Source: Phycisphaerae bacterium (lineage in GTDB: Bacteria > Planctomycetota > Phycisphaerae > UBA1845 > Fen-1342). From it: DNA of 64,000 nucleotides. Location: NCBI GenBank assembly GCA_022072445.1, contig JAJVHV010000001.1:62001-126000 (forward strand). Reading direction: 5' to 3'. The position numbers and the translations under genes are program-made. Positions 46,997-55,261 of this stretch are shown here, piece after piece (the stretch's first letter is position 1; each line of letters begins with the position of its first letter). A model generated the notes under the pieces. It was not told the origin of the DNA, did no database searches, and was given only the letters and a program-made list of their open reading frames with translations.

Positions 46997-48373
46997 ATGA
47001 GTACGTACGGCGACAAGGATGAAATGCTCGACCGTAACCTTCGGCAGATCGGCCGCGCGCTCGAACTCCCGCCGACGCCCACCGCCGCGCAGCGCGCCGC
47101 CTGGACGCTTCCGCCCTCCCGTCCGCTTTCGATTCGGCCGTCTGACGCGGGTGAAGCTGACCCGCCCGCACCCCACGCGAAATCGAAAGGAAAATGGCTT
47201 ATGCAACGCCCCCGCATGCTGGCCGCCGGCGCCGTTCTCGCCGCCTGCGCCGCTCTGTTCGCATTCTTTCTGCTTCCCTCCGGCAACCAGGCCATCGCGG
47301 CCTCGACCATCTTCCGCAGCCTGCGCGAAGCCGTGCACCGCGGCCTGGCCGTCGAGCTGGTCGACATCCAGGCCGAAGGCGTGATCTTCAACGGCCGCGT
47401 GCAACTGCTTTTCGACCAGCCCTTCAGCCTCGCCTCGCTCGACGACCCTGCCGCCGCCGAACCCGAGCCGCAGGCCGTCTACGCCGAGTTCCGCGTGCGC
47501 GGCGACGGCTCGAACGACGAGACCGCCGGCCTGGATGTCGAAGTCTCCGCCGGCCTGACCGAACAGGACAAGTGGGCCTTCGTGCGGCTCTCCGGACTGC
47601 CGAACGAAGTGATGAAAGACGTGCCCCCGTTCGTGCCCTTCCTGCTGAACATGACGCGCAACGGCCTGCTGCTCGACCTGAACGGCCTGGAGGAGCTGGA
47701 GAGCGTGTTGGGCGATGACGAAGCCGACGAAGTCTCCGCCGCCGTTTCCGAGGCGTTCGCGCTCGCCGCGGGCGAGTCGACGGCCAGACCGGATGCGGGC
47801 GTCTCGGCAGACTCCGCCGCGCCAGCCGGGGTTGATCAGCACCCATCCGCCGCCGCGCCGGCCAGCGCTGATCAGGACCAGGCCGCCAGCGACGAGCAGC
47901 GCCGCGCCGCCGAGATCGAAGCCGCGCTGCACGAGATATTGAGCGGGACGGCGGGCGCCGAGCGCATCGCGCTGGTCGCCCGCGAGCTGGAGCAACTCGC
48001 TGGAAAGGTGGCGGTCAATCAGGTTTCGCACAGAGTCTGGGAGCTATCCGCCAGCGAATTCCGCGTCGACGCCGACAGCGACGAAGCCGCGTTCATCGGC
48101 CGGGCGAAGTTGACCATCCGCTACGCGCAGGGCAGCGGCATCGTGTCCGCCGAGCTTGCCGAAGTCGGTCCCGCCAACGGGCGCATCCGCTTCGGATTCA
48201 TCGACGAGGTAGACCCGACCCTGCTCAGCCGGCAACGGTTCATCGATCGTGGCATCGTCCCGATCGACGTCGGCGGACTCATCACGATGTTCGGCGGCTC
48301 GACCGACGACAGCGACGACAAACCCGACCCGTCGCAAACGAAGCGCGACAAGGACGATGACGACGACGACTAG
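46997..48373 (+). CDS. Single-pass membrane protein, probable partner of the ECF sigma factor
   Basis: A 458-residue protein with a cytoplasmic N-terminus of about 70 residues (DEMLDRNLRQIGRALELPPTP), one membrane helix (about 75-94) and a large extracytoplasmic region starting AIAASTIFRSLREAVHRGLA. The tail is strongly acidic, ending in KRDKDDDDDD. The topology and position directly after the sigma gene resemble a membrane anti-sigma factor, but no zinc-binding anti-sigma motif is visible. GGGAG precedes the ATG at 46997. The 170-base gap before it contains a heptamer array. Confidence 0.65.
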   Translation: MSTYGDKDEMLDRNLRQIGRALELPPTPTAAQRAAWTLPPSRPLSIRPSDAGEADPPAPHAKSKGKWLMQRPRMLAAGAVLAACAALFAFFLLPSGNQAIAASTIFRSLREAVHRGLAVELVDIQAEGVIFNGRVQLLFDQPFSLASLDDPAAAEPEPQAVYAEFRVRGDGSNDETAGLDVEVSAGLTEQDKWAFVRLSGLPNEVMKDVPPFVPFLLNMTRNGLLLDLNGLEELESVLGDDEADEVSAAVSEAFALAAGESTARPDAGVSADSAAPAGVDQHPSAAAPASADQDQAASDEQRRAAEIEAALHEILSGTAGAERIALVARELEQLAGKVAVNQVSHRVWELSASEFRVDADSDEAAFIGRAKLTIRYAQGSGIVSAELAEVGPANGRIRFGFIDEVDPTLLSRQRFIDRGIVPIDVGGLITMFGGSTDDSDDKPDPSQTKRDKDDDDDD

Positions 48374-48519
48374 CGTTTCGCCGCCGATCGATCCCCGCGG
48401 CGCGCACGATCGCGCCCCGCGCGGAAGGGTTCGACCAGAATGTACCGCCGGACTCGGCGCTAGCGTCCGCATCCGAAATCGGAGCGTCAGAGGCGGGCCG
48501 GCCGGTGGGCCGCGCCCGC

Positions 48520-49326
48520 CTACCCCGGCAGTGCCGCCACCAGCGTCCCAACATACGAACACACCGCCGCGCTGATCGCGGCGGACTCGCCGCGCTCGAC
48601 CAACTCGTTCATCCGCCGCACGATCGCACTGCCGACGATCGCGCCATCCGCCACCGCGCACACCGCCGCCACCTGCGCCGGCGTCGAAATGCCAAACCCG
48701 ACGCACACCGGCTTGCCGCTCGCGCCGCGAAGCCGACCAACCTCGCGCCCGATACGCTCCGGCAGCTCCCGCCGCTCACCCGTCACACCCAGGCTCGACT
48801 GGAAATACACGAACGGCGACGAGAGCGCCGCGATCTGCTCACGCCGCTCCGCGCGGGTCGTCGGGGCGGCGATCAGCACCAGCGGGCAGTCCGCGCGCCG
48901 TCCCGTCTCGGCCGCGGCGTGCGCTTCCTCCAGCGGAATGTCCGGCACGATCACGGCCTCGAAGCCCGCGCCGCGGGCCGCCTCGAAGAATCGATCGACT
49001 CCCCGCCGGTACACGATGCTGTAGCTCACCATCGCCAACAGCGGAACGCCGATGTCGTGCCGCGCGGCGGTCAGCTCCGCCAGGAACGCGTCGACCCGAA
49101 AGCCGCGCTCCAGCGCCCGCGAGAACGACGTCTGAATCACTGGTCCGTCGGCGATCGGATCGGAGAACGGAATGCCGACTTCGACCGCCGCCACGCCCGG
49201 AGTGTCTAGACCGCGCAGGATGGACAGCGTGGTTGAAGAGTCGGGATAGCCGGCCGTGATGAAGGGCAGCACGCCCTTGCGGCCCGTGCGAAACATCTCC
49301 CCGAAGCGAGCAACCAGAGCGTTCAT
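48520..49326 (-). CDS. trpA: Tryptophan synthase alpha chain
   Basis: A 268-residue TIM-barrel subunit that cleaves indole-3-glycerol phosphate to indole and glyceraldehyde-3-phosphate. Motifs: FITAGYPDSSTTLSIL, VEVGIPFSDPIADGPVIQ (with the catalytic Glu and Asp) and VCVGFGISTPAQVAAV with GAIVGSAIV (phosphate site). Its normal partner TrpB is not in the window. The gene starts seven bases after the methyltransferase gene ends, so it is the last of a three-gene cluster with a methyltransferase and a sugar isomerase. Confidence 0.95.
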   Translation of the reverse strand: MNALVARFGEMFRTGRKGVLPFITAGYPDSSTTLSILRGLDTPGVAAVEVGIPFSDPIADGPVIQTSFSRALERGFRVDAFLAELTAARHDIGVPLLAMVSYSIVYRRGVDRFFEAARGAGFEAVIVPDIPLEEAHAAAETGRRADCPLVLIAAPTTRAERREQIAALSSPFVYFQSSLGVTGERRELPERIGREVGRLRGASGKPVCVGFGISTPAQVAAVCAVADGAIVGSAIVRRMNELVERGESAAISAAVCSYVGTLVAALPG

Positions 49327-49333
49327 GCAACGA

Positions 49334-50242
49334 TCACCGCAGACTCCCGCCCGACCGTCGCCCCGCCCATTTCCGCACAACCTCGCTCACGCGCCGAATA
49401 TGCTCCGGACCGACGCCGCAACACCCCCCGATCACATTCGCGCCCGCGTCGATCAGCGTCGGCACGTGCGCGGCGTATTCCTCCGGCGTCGTGCGATAGA
49501 CGGCCCGACCCTCCTCGAGCTCCGGCAGGCCGGCGTTGGGCTTGACCCACAGCGCGCGTCTCGTCGCGGCGCGCATCGCCACCACCGCCGGCAGAATCGA
49601 GCCGATGCCCGCGCCGCAGTTGCATCCGATCACCTCGGCGCCGGCTTCCTCCAGCGCCGCGGCGCACTGCCCGGCTTCGGCGCCCATGATCGTCCGCGTC
49701 CGCTGCGGCCCGGAATCAAACGACATGCTGGCGATCACCGGCAGCGCTGTGACTTCGCGCACCGCGCGCAGCGCCAGCAGGATCTCCGCCAGCTCCGAGA
49801 ATGTCTCCAGCAGAATCGCGTCCACGCCGCCCGCCGCCAGCGCCGCCGCCTGCGCCCGGTACATCGCCGCCAGCTCCGCTTCCGGAGCCTCGCGCACCGC
49901 CAGAATCTTCCCCGACGGCCCGATGTCGCCCAGCAGCGCCGCCCGCTTGCCGGGCACCTGCCGGCGGAATACGGCACATATCCCCGCGATCACCTCGGCC
50001 AGCTCCGACTGCACCTCCCAGCGCTTCAGATTCCCCGGCGTCACGCCGAACGTGTGCGTCGTAATCAGCTCGGCCCCCGCCGCCAGGTACTGCTCGATCA
50101 GGCCCGCCGTCGCCTGCGGCTGCGTCAGCGCCAGCATTTCCGTCCGCCGTGCCTCGCCCGGACAGCGCGCCGCCAGAATGGTCGACCACGCCCCGTCCGC
50201 GACGTGCACGCGGCGCGCCAGCGATTCTACGTCAAGCGCCAT
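49334..50242 (-). CDS. Homocysteine S-methyltransferase family protein
   Basis: A 302-residue zinc-dependent methyltransferase of the homocysteine/betaine-homocysteine class. The zinc cysteines are visible in VIGCNCGAG and in VIGGCCGVGPEHI near the C-terminus; other family marks are VADGAWSTIL, AELITTHTFGVTP and DAILLETFSEL. This is the HMT domain found alone in MmuM and BHMT and as the first module of MetH; the methyl donor (S-methylmethionine, betaine or a corrinoid protein) cannot be read from the sequence. It overlaps the next upstream gene by 11 bases. Confidence 0.9.
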   Translation of the reverse strand: MALDVESLARRVHVADGAWSTILAARCPGEARRTEMLALTQPQATAGLIEQYLAAGAELITTHTFGVTPGNLKRWEVQSELAEVIAGICAVFRRQVPGKRAALLGDIGPSGKILAVREAPEAELAAMYRAQAAALAAGGVDAILLETFSELAEILLALRAVREVTALPVIASMSFDSGPQRTRTIMGAEAGQCAAALEEAGAEVIGCNCGAGIGSILPAVVAMRAATRRALWVKPNAGLPELEEGRAVYRTTPEEYAAHVPTLIDAGANVIGGCCGVGPEHIRRVSEVVRKWAGRRSGGSLR

Positions 50243-51083
50243 TCTGCACCCCGTCCGCCTGCGACGGTATCTCGCCGCGGATGATCGCCTCGAGCTGCGC
50301 GCGGATCACCGCCGGCTCTCCGGCGCCTTCGTACGTCAGTGGCCCATCATATCCGCACACCCGCAGCGCGCCGCGTACCGCAGGCCAGTCCACGCTGCCG
50401 AGACCCAGCGGGCAGAAGCCCGCGCGCCCCGGCTTGCTCAGATCGTAGTCCTTCACGTGCACGCGCGTGATCCGCCCGCCCAGCGTCGCGATCCAGTCCG
50501 GGGCATAACCGAACGGCGTCAGATTGCCCGTGTCGAGATACCAGCCCACCCACGGCGAGTTGATCCGGTCTACCAGGTCCGCCGCCTCCATCGGCGAAAG
50601 CAGAAACTTGTTCCAGACGTTCTCGATCGCGATCGCCACCGAGCGCGCCTCGGCCTCGTGCCGCAAGCGCTCCAGCGCCTCGATGCTCCGCGCCAGAGCG
50701 TCGGCATAGGAGACGCGCGGCGCACGTTCCTCCGGCCGCCCGACCACCGCCGTCACCACCAGAATCGCCCCCGCCCCGCACGCCGCGGCCGCGTCCAGCA
50801 TCCGCAGCGTCGCGTCCAGCGCGAATCGCCGATCGTCCTCCGCCGGCGACGCGTAGTTCCGCTGAAAGAAGACCGCCGACGCCAGCCCGACGATCGTCAC
50901 GCCACAGCGCTCGGCGGCGGCGGCCAGCTCGCGCCAGCGCGGCGCGGGCGTGTCGAACGTCAGCGGCCCGTCGACGCCCAGCGTCAGCTCCACGCCGCCG
51001 AATCCGGCCGCGGCGGCCTGGCTGATCTGTTCTTCGGGGCGCAACGACGCGGGAAACGTCCAGCCGTTGATGGCGGAGAACAT
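50232..51083 (-). CDS. Sugar phosphate isomerase/epimerase (xylose isomerase-like TIM barrel)
   Basis: A 283-residue enzyme of the AP-endonuclease-2/xylose-isomerase-like superfamily. Metal-ligand positions are seen in AIENVWNKFLLSP (Glu), GWYLDTGNLTPFG (Asp), RVHVKDYDLSKPGR (His, Asp) and PLTYEGAGE (Glu), the pattern of D-tagatose/L-ribulose 3-epimerases. Substrate unknown. It starts the cluster with the methyltransferase and trpA; the 11-base overlap suggests translational coupling. Confidence 0.88.
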   Translation of the reverse strand: MFSAINGWTFPASLRPEEQISQAAAAGFGGVELTLGVDGPLTFDTPAPRWRELAAAAERCGVTIVGLASAVFFQRNYASPAEDDRRFALDATLRMLDAAAACGAGAILVVTAVVGRPEERAPRVSYADALARSIEALERLRHEAEARSVAIAIENVWNKFLLSPMEAADLVDRINSPWVGWYLDTGNLTPFGYAPDWIATLGGRITRVHVKDYDLSKPGRAGFCPLGLGSVDWPAVRGALRVCGYDGPLTYEGAGEPAVIRAQLEAIIRGEIPSQADGVQNGA

Positions 51084-51378
51084 GTCAGGAAACGGACCTC
51101 GGATCGGTCCGGATTATCGAGGCGTGCGGGAAAGAAACAAGGGCCGGCACCCCCCACGAGGCCGGCCCCCGAGGCGCATGTGACCGGTGGCTTCCGTCCC
51201 TCCGGATAAGCACCCTGCGCGAGTCTTCCCTGACAGGCGCCGCTGCGACCGCAGCAATGCCCGTCACAAGAAGCATCCAAACAATCCGGCAGAGATGCCA
51301 CCGCCTCGGAAATTTTCTCACGCGCCGGCGGCTCGAGCACCGCGCCTTCGCGGCGCGGCAACAATTTGCGGACCGGTA

Positions 51379-51406
51379 TTGGCAGCGCGCCGCAGCGGGC
51401 TATAAT
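51379..51406 (+). promoter_or_regulatory. Promoter of the arginine decarboxylase gene
   Basis: TTGGCA (51379-51384), a 16-base spacer and a perfect TATAAT (51401-51406). The transcript would start near 51413, with a leader of about 110 bases that could hold regulation. Confidence 0.75.
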
Positions 51407-51521
51407 CCGCGCCTCTTGTGGGCGCACGCTCGCGGGCTGCCATTTCCGCGAACGGAAAATCGATCGCGCGGATCGCCGCAGTTGGACACTGGCCCGAGAG
51501 CCGAAAACACGAGGTCGCGGA

Positions 51522-52073
51522 ATGCAGCACCTGGTACCGAAGCAGGCGTTCTTCACCAAGGGGGTCGGCAAGCATCGCAAGAACCTGCAATCGTTCGAGG
51601 CCGCCCTGCGCGACGCGGGCATCGCGCAATTCAACCTCGTCAAGGTCAGCAGCATCTTCCCCCCAGGCTGCAAGATCGTCTCGCGCAAAAGCGGCCTGGC
51701 CCAGATGGCCTCCGGACAGATCGTCTTCGTCGTCCTGGCCGAAGCCCGCACCAACGAGCCCAACCGCCTCGTCTCCGCCGGCATCGGCCTGGCCATCCCG
51801 CGCGAGGGCGACCGCTTCGGCTACATCTCCGAGCACCACGGCTACGGAATGACCGAGAAAAAAACCGAGGACTTCGTCGAAGACATGGCGGCCAGCATGC
51901 TCGCCGAAACGCTCGGCATCGAATTCGACCCCGACACCGACTACGACTCCCGCCGCGAGATCTACAAAATGAGCGGCCAGATCGTCACCACCCGCGCCAC
52001 CGTCCAGACCGCCGAGGGCGATAAGAACGGGCTGTGGACCACGGTCGTCGCCGCCGCCGTGTTCATCATCTGA
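51522..52073 (+). CDS. Pyruvoyl-dependent arginine decarboxylase
   Basis: A 183-residue PvlArgDC, which makes agmatine for polyamine synthesis. The proenzyme cleaves itself before a serine that becomes the pyruvoyl cofactor; the sequence KVSSIFPPGCKI carries the Ser43-Ser44 site in its expected context. Other marks are ISEHHGYGMTEKKTEDFVED and a C-terminal WTTVVAAAVFII. The family is best known from archaea and occurs in chlamydiae and planctomycetes. GAGG lies seven bases before the ATG. Its 3' end slightly overlaps a minus-strand gene remnant. Confidence 0.93.
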   Translation: MQHLVPKQAFFTKGVGKHRKNLQSFEAALRDAGIAQFNLVKVSSIFPPGCKIVSRKSGLAQMASGQIVFVVLAEARTNEPNRLVSAGIGLAIPREGDRFGYISEHHGYGMTEKKTEDFVEDMAASMLAETLGIEFDPDTDYDSRREIYKMSGQIVTTRATVQTAEGDKNGLWTTVVAAAVFII

Positions 52074-52262
52074 CGCGAGTTCGCCGCGCGATTCGGGACC
52101 CGACAGCGCCCGAGAGCGACTGCATCTCCAGCTTGAGAATGTGCCCGCGCGAGGGGAACCAGACGTTGTCGCGGCCGGTCTCGCCGCAGGGCTTGAGGCG
52201 CGCACAAGCGCCCCGAACGCCTCGCGGGCAATGCTCCACGGCGCCGAGTCCCGATCATGAAG
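52066..52262 (-). pseudogene. Decayed fragment of an unidentified gene
   Basis: Two adjoining minus-strand segments look coding, with almost only G or C at third positions in the second: HDRDSAPWSIAREAFGALVR in one frame (about 52262-52202) and, after a one-base shift, RLKPCGETGRDNVWFPSRGH continuing ILKLEMQSLSG (about 52203-52066). No good start exists, and a palindromic repeat abuts the upstream end. I read this as the truncated, frameshifted remnant of a real gene, family not recognised. The alternative is chance coding-like sequence. Confidence 0.3.
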
Positions 52263-52266
52263 CTCA

Positions 52267-52377
52267 GTAGGGTGCGTCCCTCGACGCGCCACACGACCCG
52301 CGTCCGTAGGCGGTGCGGTGCATCAGGGATGCACCCTACGCAACTCCGGCCAGTGCGGACGGCGTTTCGCACCGGCC
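52267..52377. repeat. Intergenic palindromic element
   Basis: The 370-base gap 52074-52443 contains an inverted pair of 15-base arms, GTAGGGTGCGTCCCT (52267-52281) against the complement of 52325-52339, with one mismatch. A second stem at 52348-52357/52368-52377 (one mismatch in ten) follows. The rest of the gap holds the gene fragment and no other feature I can see. Confidence 0.7.
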
Positions 52378-52443
52378 AGAGGCCGATGCTCCCCGAACCG
52401 AATCGGACGCAATATTTCTGAGGCAGTACACTAGCCGCCGTTA

Positions 52444-55143
52444 TCAGGGCTTCCAGCGCAGGCCGATGACGCACCCGCTCACCTCGTCCAGCACGTGCAA
52501 TTCCGCGCCGCGCAGCGCCAATGCCGACGGGCGGCCTCCGTCCGGTAACGCTTTGCGCGAAAACGCACGACCATCCGCGGCATAAACCCGCACGCAGCCA
52601 TCACCCGCGTCGCTGACGAACAGACGCCCGTCCGCATCGACCGCGACCGCGGCCGGACCGACCAGATCGTCGTACGCTCGCACGACGCGCGCCTCGCCGC
52701 TGCGCGTGTCGTACTCGAGCACGCACTTCCGCGCCGCGTCGCACACGAACAGACGCCCCGCGCCGGCCGCGACTTTCACCGGCGACTCGAGCGCCGCGGC
52801 GCTGCTCGACGCAATCACGCCGCCGACGCGAAAACCCGTCGGCGCGGCGTTTTGGGGCGTGGCCCGGCGGTCACTGGCGGCATCATCGCCGCGCTGCAAC
52901 TCCAGACGCAGCACGCGCCGATTGCCGGTGTCAGCCACCCACAGCGCGTCCTGGCCGTCGAAGCAGATGCCGTGCGGGTCCTTGAGCGGCCCATGCGCGC
53001 CCAGTTCCTCGCGCCGCAGCACCAGCAGCGGGTTGATGTATGCGTCCCGCGGTCCGAAGAGGGCGACGCGCGCCTCGCCGTTGTAGCCGTCGGGCAGGTC
53101 GGTCGCCGCCAGCAGCCCGTCCGGTCCGACCGCGACGTCGTGCGGATACAGGTGTGCGTGCACGGTGTTCAGAGGCCCGATCACCTGGCCGTCGCCGCCG
53201 AGAATCTGAAGCTGATTCTGCGCATGGTCCGCCACGACCAGCAGCTCGCCGCCCGCGTCCGCCGGTCCGAGGGCGGCGGGCGGCAGAAACGCCATCCCGC
53301 CGGGCTCGCCCAGCGGGCCGAAGGCGAACTGATTCGAAAAGCCGCTTTCGTTCAGGGCCGCGTCCAGCGCCGTCACCGCGTAGCGGTACAGGCGACCGCG
53401 CTGGGCAGTTCGATCGACAAACCGTGGCTCCCAGCGCTCGGTCCGCGCCAGCGCGTGCAGCTCGGCGGTGGCCGGCTCGCCGCGGTACACCTGGTACGCG
53501 ACGGTCGACGTGTCGCCGCGCGGACTCCACGACAGCTCGAGCCCCTCGCCCTCGCGGGCGCGCCGCGCGCGAAGCTGCTCGGGCGCCGCGGGCAGCGCGG
53601 CGTGCGGAATGTGGGTGCGCCACACCAGTTCGCCGTGGGCGCGCTGCCCCAGAAAGTAGAGCCGGTTCAGCTCCAGCAGCTCCAGCCAGCGATACTCGCG
53701 GTGGCCGCGCGACTCGATCTCCACAAATAGCACCGCGCTGCCGCCGACGATGTCGATCCGCCCGAACGGATTGTCGTGATACGCAAACCCGGCGTCGGTC
53801 GTGTAGGGCGGGATGTCGATCGGCCGGTTGGGCAGCTCGACGCGCCCGGCCCCATCGCTCGACCCGGCCCGAAACACCTCGCGCAGCCGCCGCTGCTCGT
53901 CCGGCTGGTAGAAGGTCAGATTCGCGCAGGCCGCCGGCGCGCCGCGATTGTCAAGCAACCGGATCGACACATGCTCCGGCAGCGCGAACAGATAATCGCC
54001 ATAGAAGCCGCGCCGCCGGCCGACCTGCGCCTCCAGCGCCGCGATCGCCACGTCGCCGAACGGCACGTCGGCGTGGCCGTGCATCATCGAGTTCAGCACG
54101 CGGCAATTGTGTCCGATCTTGAGCGGCAGCCCGCCTGCGCCGCTGACCAGGTTGTGCACCGCCTCGTAGTCGAGCTGATATTCGTCGATCAACCCGCACT
54201 GGTGCCCCAGCTCGTGCGGCAGCCCCCAGTCCCAGCGCGTCACATAGCCCATCAGCTCGTCGCGCCGCGGCCCTTCGAATTCCTCCAGCGTCCACATCTG
54301 CTGCCAGGCACCATCCAGGCCCCAGGCCTGCGGTGGACCGTCGGCGGCGACGAGCGCGTCGTACGCGGCCTGGTCGGGCAGCTCGATCCAGCGGTCGATG
54401 CGAATCCGCGCCCGCGTGCCGTTCGGGGCGATCGGGTAGCGATTCGTCGCCCACTGAAGGTTCATGAAATCCAGGTAGTAGTTGATCCAGTCTTCGTACG
54501 AGAAATTCCCCAGGTGATTGCGCACGCTCGAAAGCCGGGTCCGGGCCGTCGGCGTCGTGGCCCACACCAGGTTGATCGCCAGTGGGTCGAATTGATAGCG
54601 ATTATTGAACGTCGCGATCTCGTCGGCCGGCTCATCCGGCACGGCGGCGACCTCGATCACGTGCGAGCGCCCGCTCCACGCCGTCTCCCAGCGCGCCATG
54701 TACTCGACACCCGCCGCCAGCCCGCCGACCGCCTCGCGCGCCGTCTCGACGCCATCCACGCTCCAGCGCAGCACAAACGCCGGCGACGCGCGCCCGCCAT
54801 GATTCCGCACGTGCGCGACGTACGTCACTTGCTCGCCCGCGTCCGGCCAGTGCTTGACGTCGTATCCTTTCGCGACGCGCGGGTTGTTCGCACCGCAGCC
54901 CTCGTAGGTGTATTCCACCTGGTACGCGCGATAGCGCGGCAGCCGCTCGACGTGCGTCACGCCCAGGTCGCAGTGCTCCGGCCACTTCTTCTCGTTCCGC
55001 GGATATACGCCCGCATCGAGCGGAAACGCCCCACGCCGCAGATACGCCAGGTCGGTCTGGGCGGCGGAGAACGAAACGACCAAGGCGACCATTGCGGCGG
55101 CGGAGAGCCTCGCGGCCGGCCGATGTGTCGAACGTGCATGCAT
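52444..55143 (-). CDS. Large secreted protein: metzincin-like domain, fibronectin-like domain and NHL repeats
   Basis: An 899-residue exported protein with a signal peptide (about residues 10-28, ending SFSAAQ). Residues about 90-150 resemble a CARDB adhesion module (VTYVAHVRNHGGRASPAFVL). The zinc site HELGHQCGLIDEY (His 310, His 314, Asp 320) is a metzincin-type motif in which the third ligand is Asp, as in snapalysin-like proteases. A fibronectin-III-like domain follows (LRARRAREGEGLELSWSPRG), and then about six NHL beta-propeller repeats (PHDVAVGPDGLLAATD, PHGICFDGQDALWVADTG). ATG at 55143 is chosen over 55152. It lies downstream of valS across a terminator. Confidence 0.8.
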   Translation of the reverse strand: MHARSTHRPAARLSAAAMVALVVSFSAAQTDLAYLRRGAFPLDAGVYPRNEKKWPEHCDLGVTHVERLPRYRAYQVEYTYEGCGANNPRVAKGYDVKHWPDAGEQVTYVAHVRNHGGRASPAFVLRWSVDGVETAREAVGGLAAGVEYMARWETAWSGRSHVIEVAAVPDEPADEIATFNNRYQFDPLAINLVWATTPTARTRLSSVRNHLGNFSYEDWINYYLDFMNLQWATNRYPIAPNGTRARIRIDRWIELPDQAAYDALVAADGPPQAWGLDGAWQQMWTLEEFEGPRRDELMGYVTRWDWGLPHELGHQCGLIDEYQLDYEAVHNLVSGAGGLPLKIGHNCRVLNSMMHGHADVPFGDVAIAALEAQVGRRRGFYGDYLFALPEHVSIRLLDNRGAPAACANLTFYQPDEQRRLREVFRAGSSDGAGRVELPNRPIDIPPYTTDAGFAYHDNPFGRIDIVGGSAVLFVEIESRGHREYRWLELLELNRLYFLGQRAHGELVWRTHIPHAALPAAPEQLRARRAREGEGLELSWSPRGDTSTVAYQVYRGEPATAELHALARTERWEPRFVDRTAQRGRLYRYAVTALDAALNESGFSNQFAFGPLGEPGGMAFLPPAALGPADAGGELLVVADHAQNQLQILGGDGQVIGPLNTVHAHLYPHDVAVGPDGLLAATDLPDGYNGEARVALFGPRDAYINPLLVLRREELGAHGPLKDPHGICFDGQDALWVADTGNRRVLRLELQRGDDAASDRRATPQNAAPTGFRVGGVIASSSAAALESPVKVAAGAGRLFVCDAARKCVLEYDTRSGEARVVRAYDDLVGPAAVAVDADGRLFVSDAGDGCVRVYAADGRAFSRKALPDGGRPSALALRGAELHVLDEVSGCVIGLRWKP

Positions 55144-55194
55144 GCGGCACATTCTGACGCGCCGCCCGCCCGGCGGCGAGTGCCAACCGCGCGG

Positions 55195-55215
55195 GCGATC
55201 CCTCCGGGGGATCGC
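55195..55215 (-). terminator. Terminator of valS
   Basis: A perfect 8-bp stem (55195-55202/55208-55215) with a 5-base loop lies 47 bases past the valS stop on the minus strand. No T-tract. Confidence 0.55.
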
Positions 55216-55261
55216 GAACCGTGATCCCTCGCGCGCGATCGATCGCAAATCGACTTCTAAG

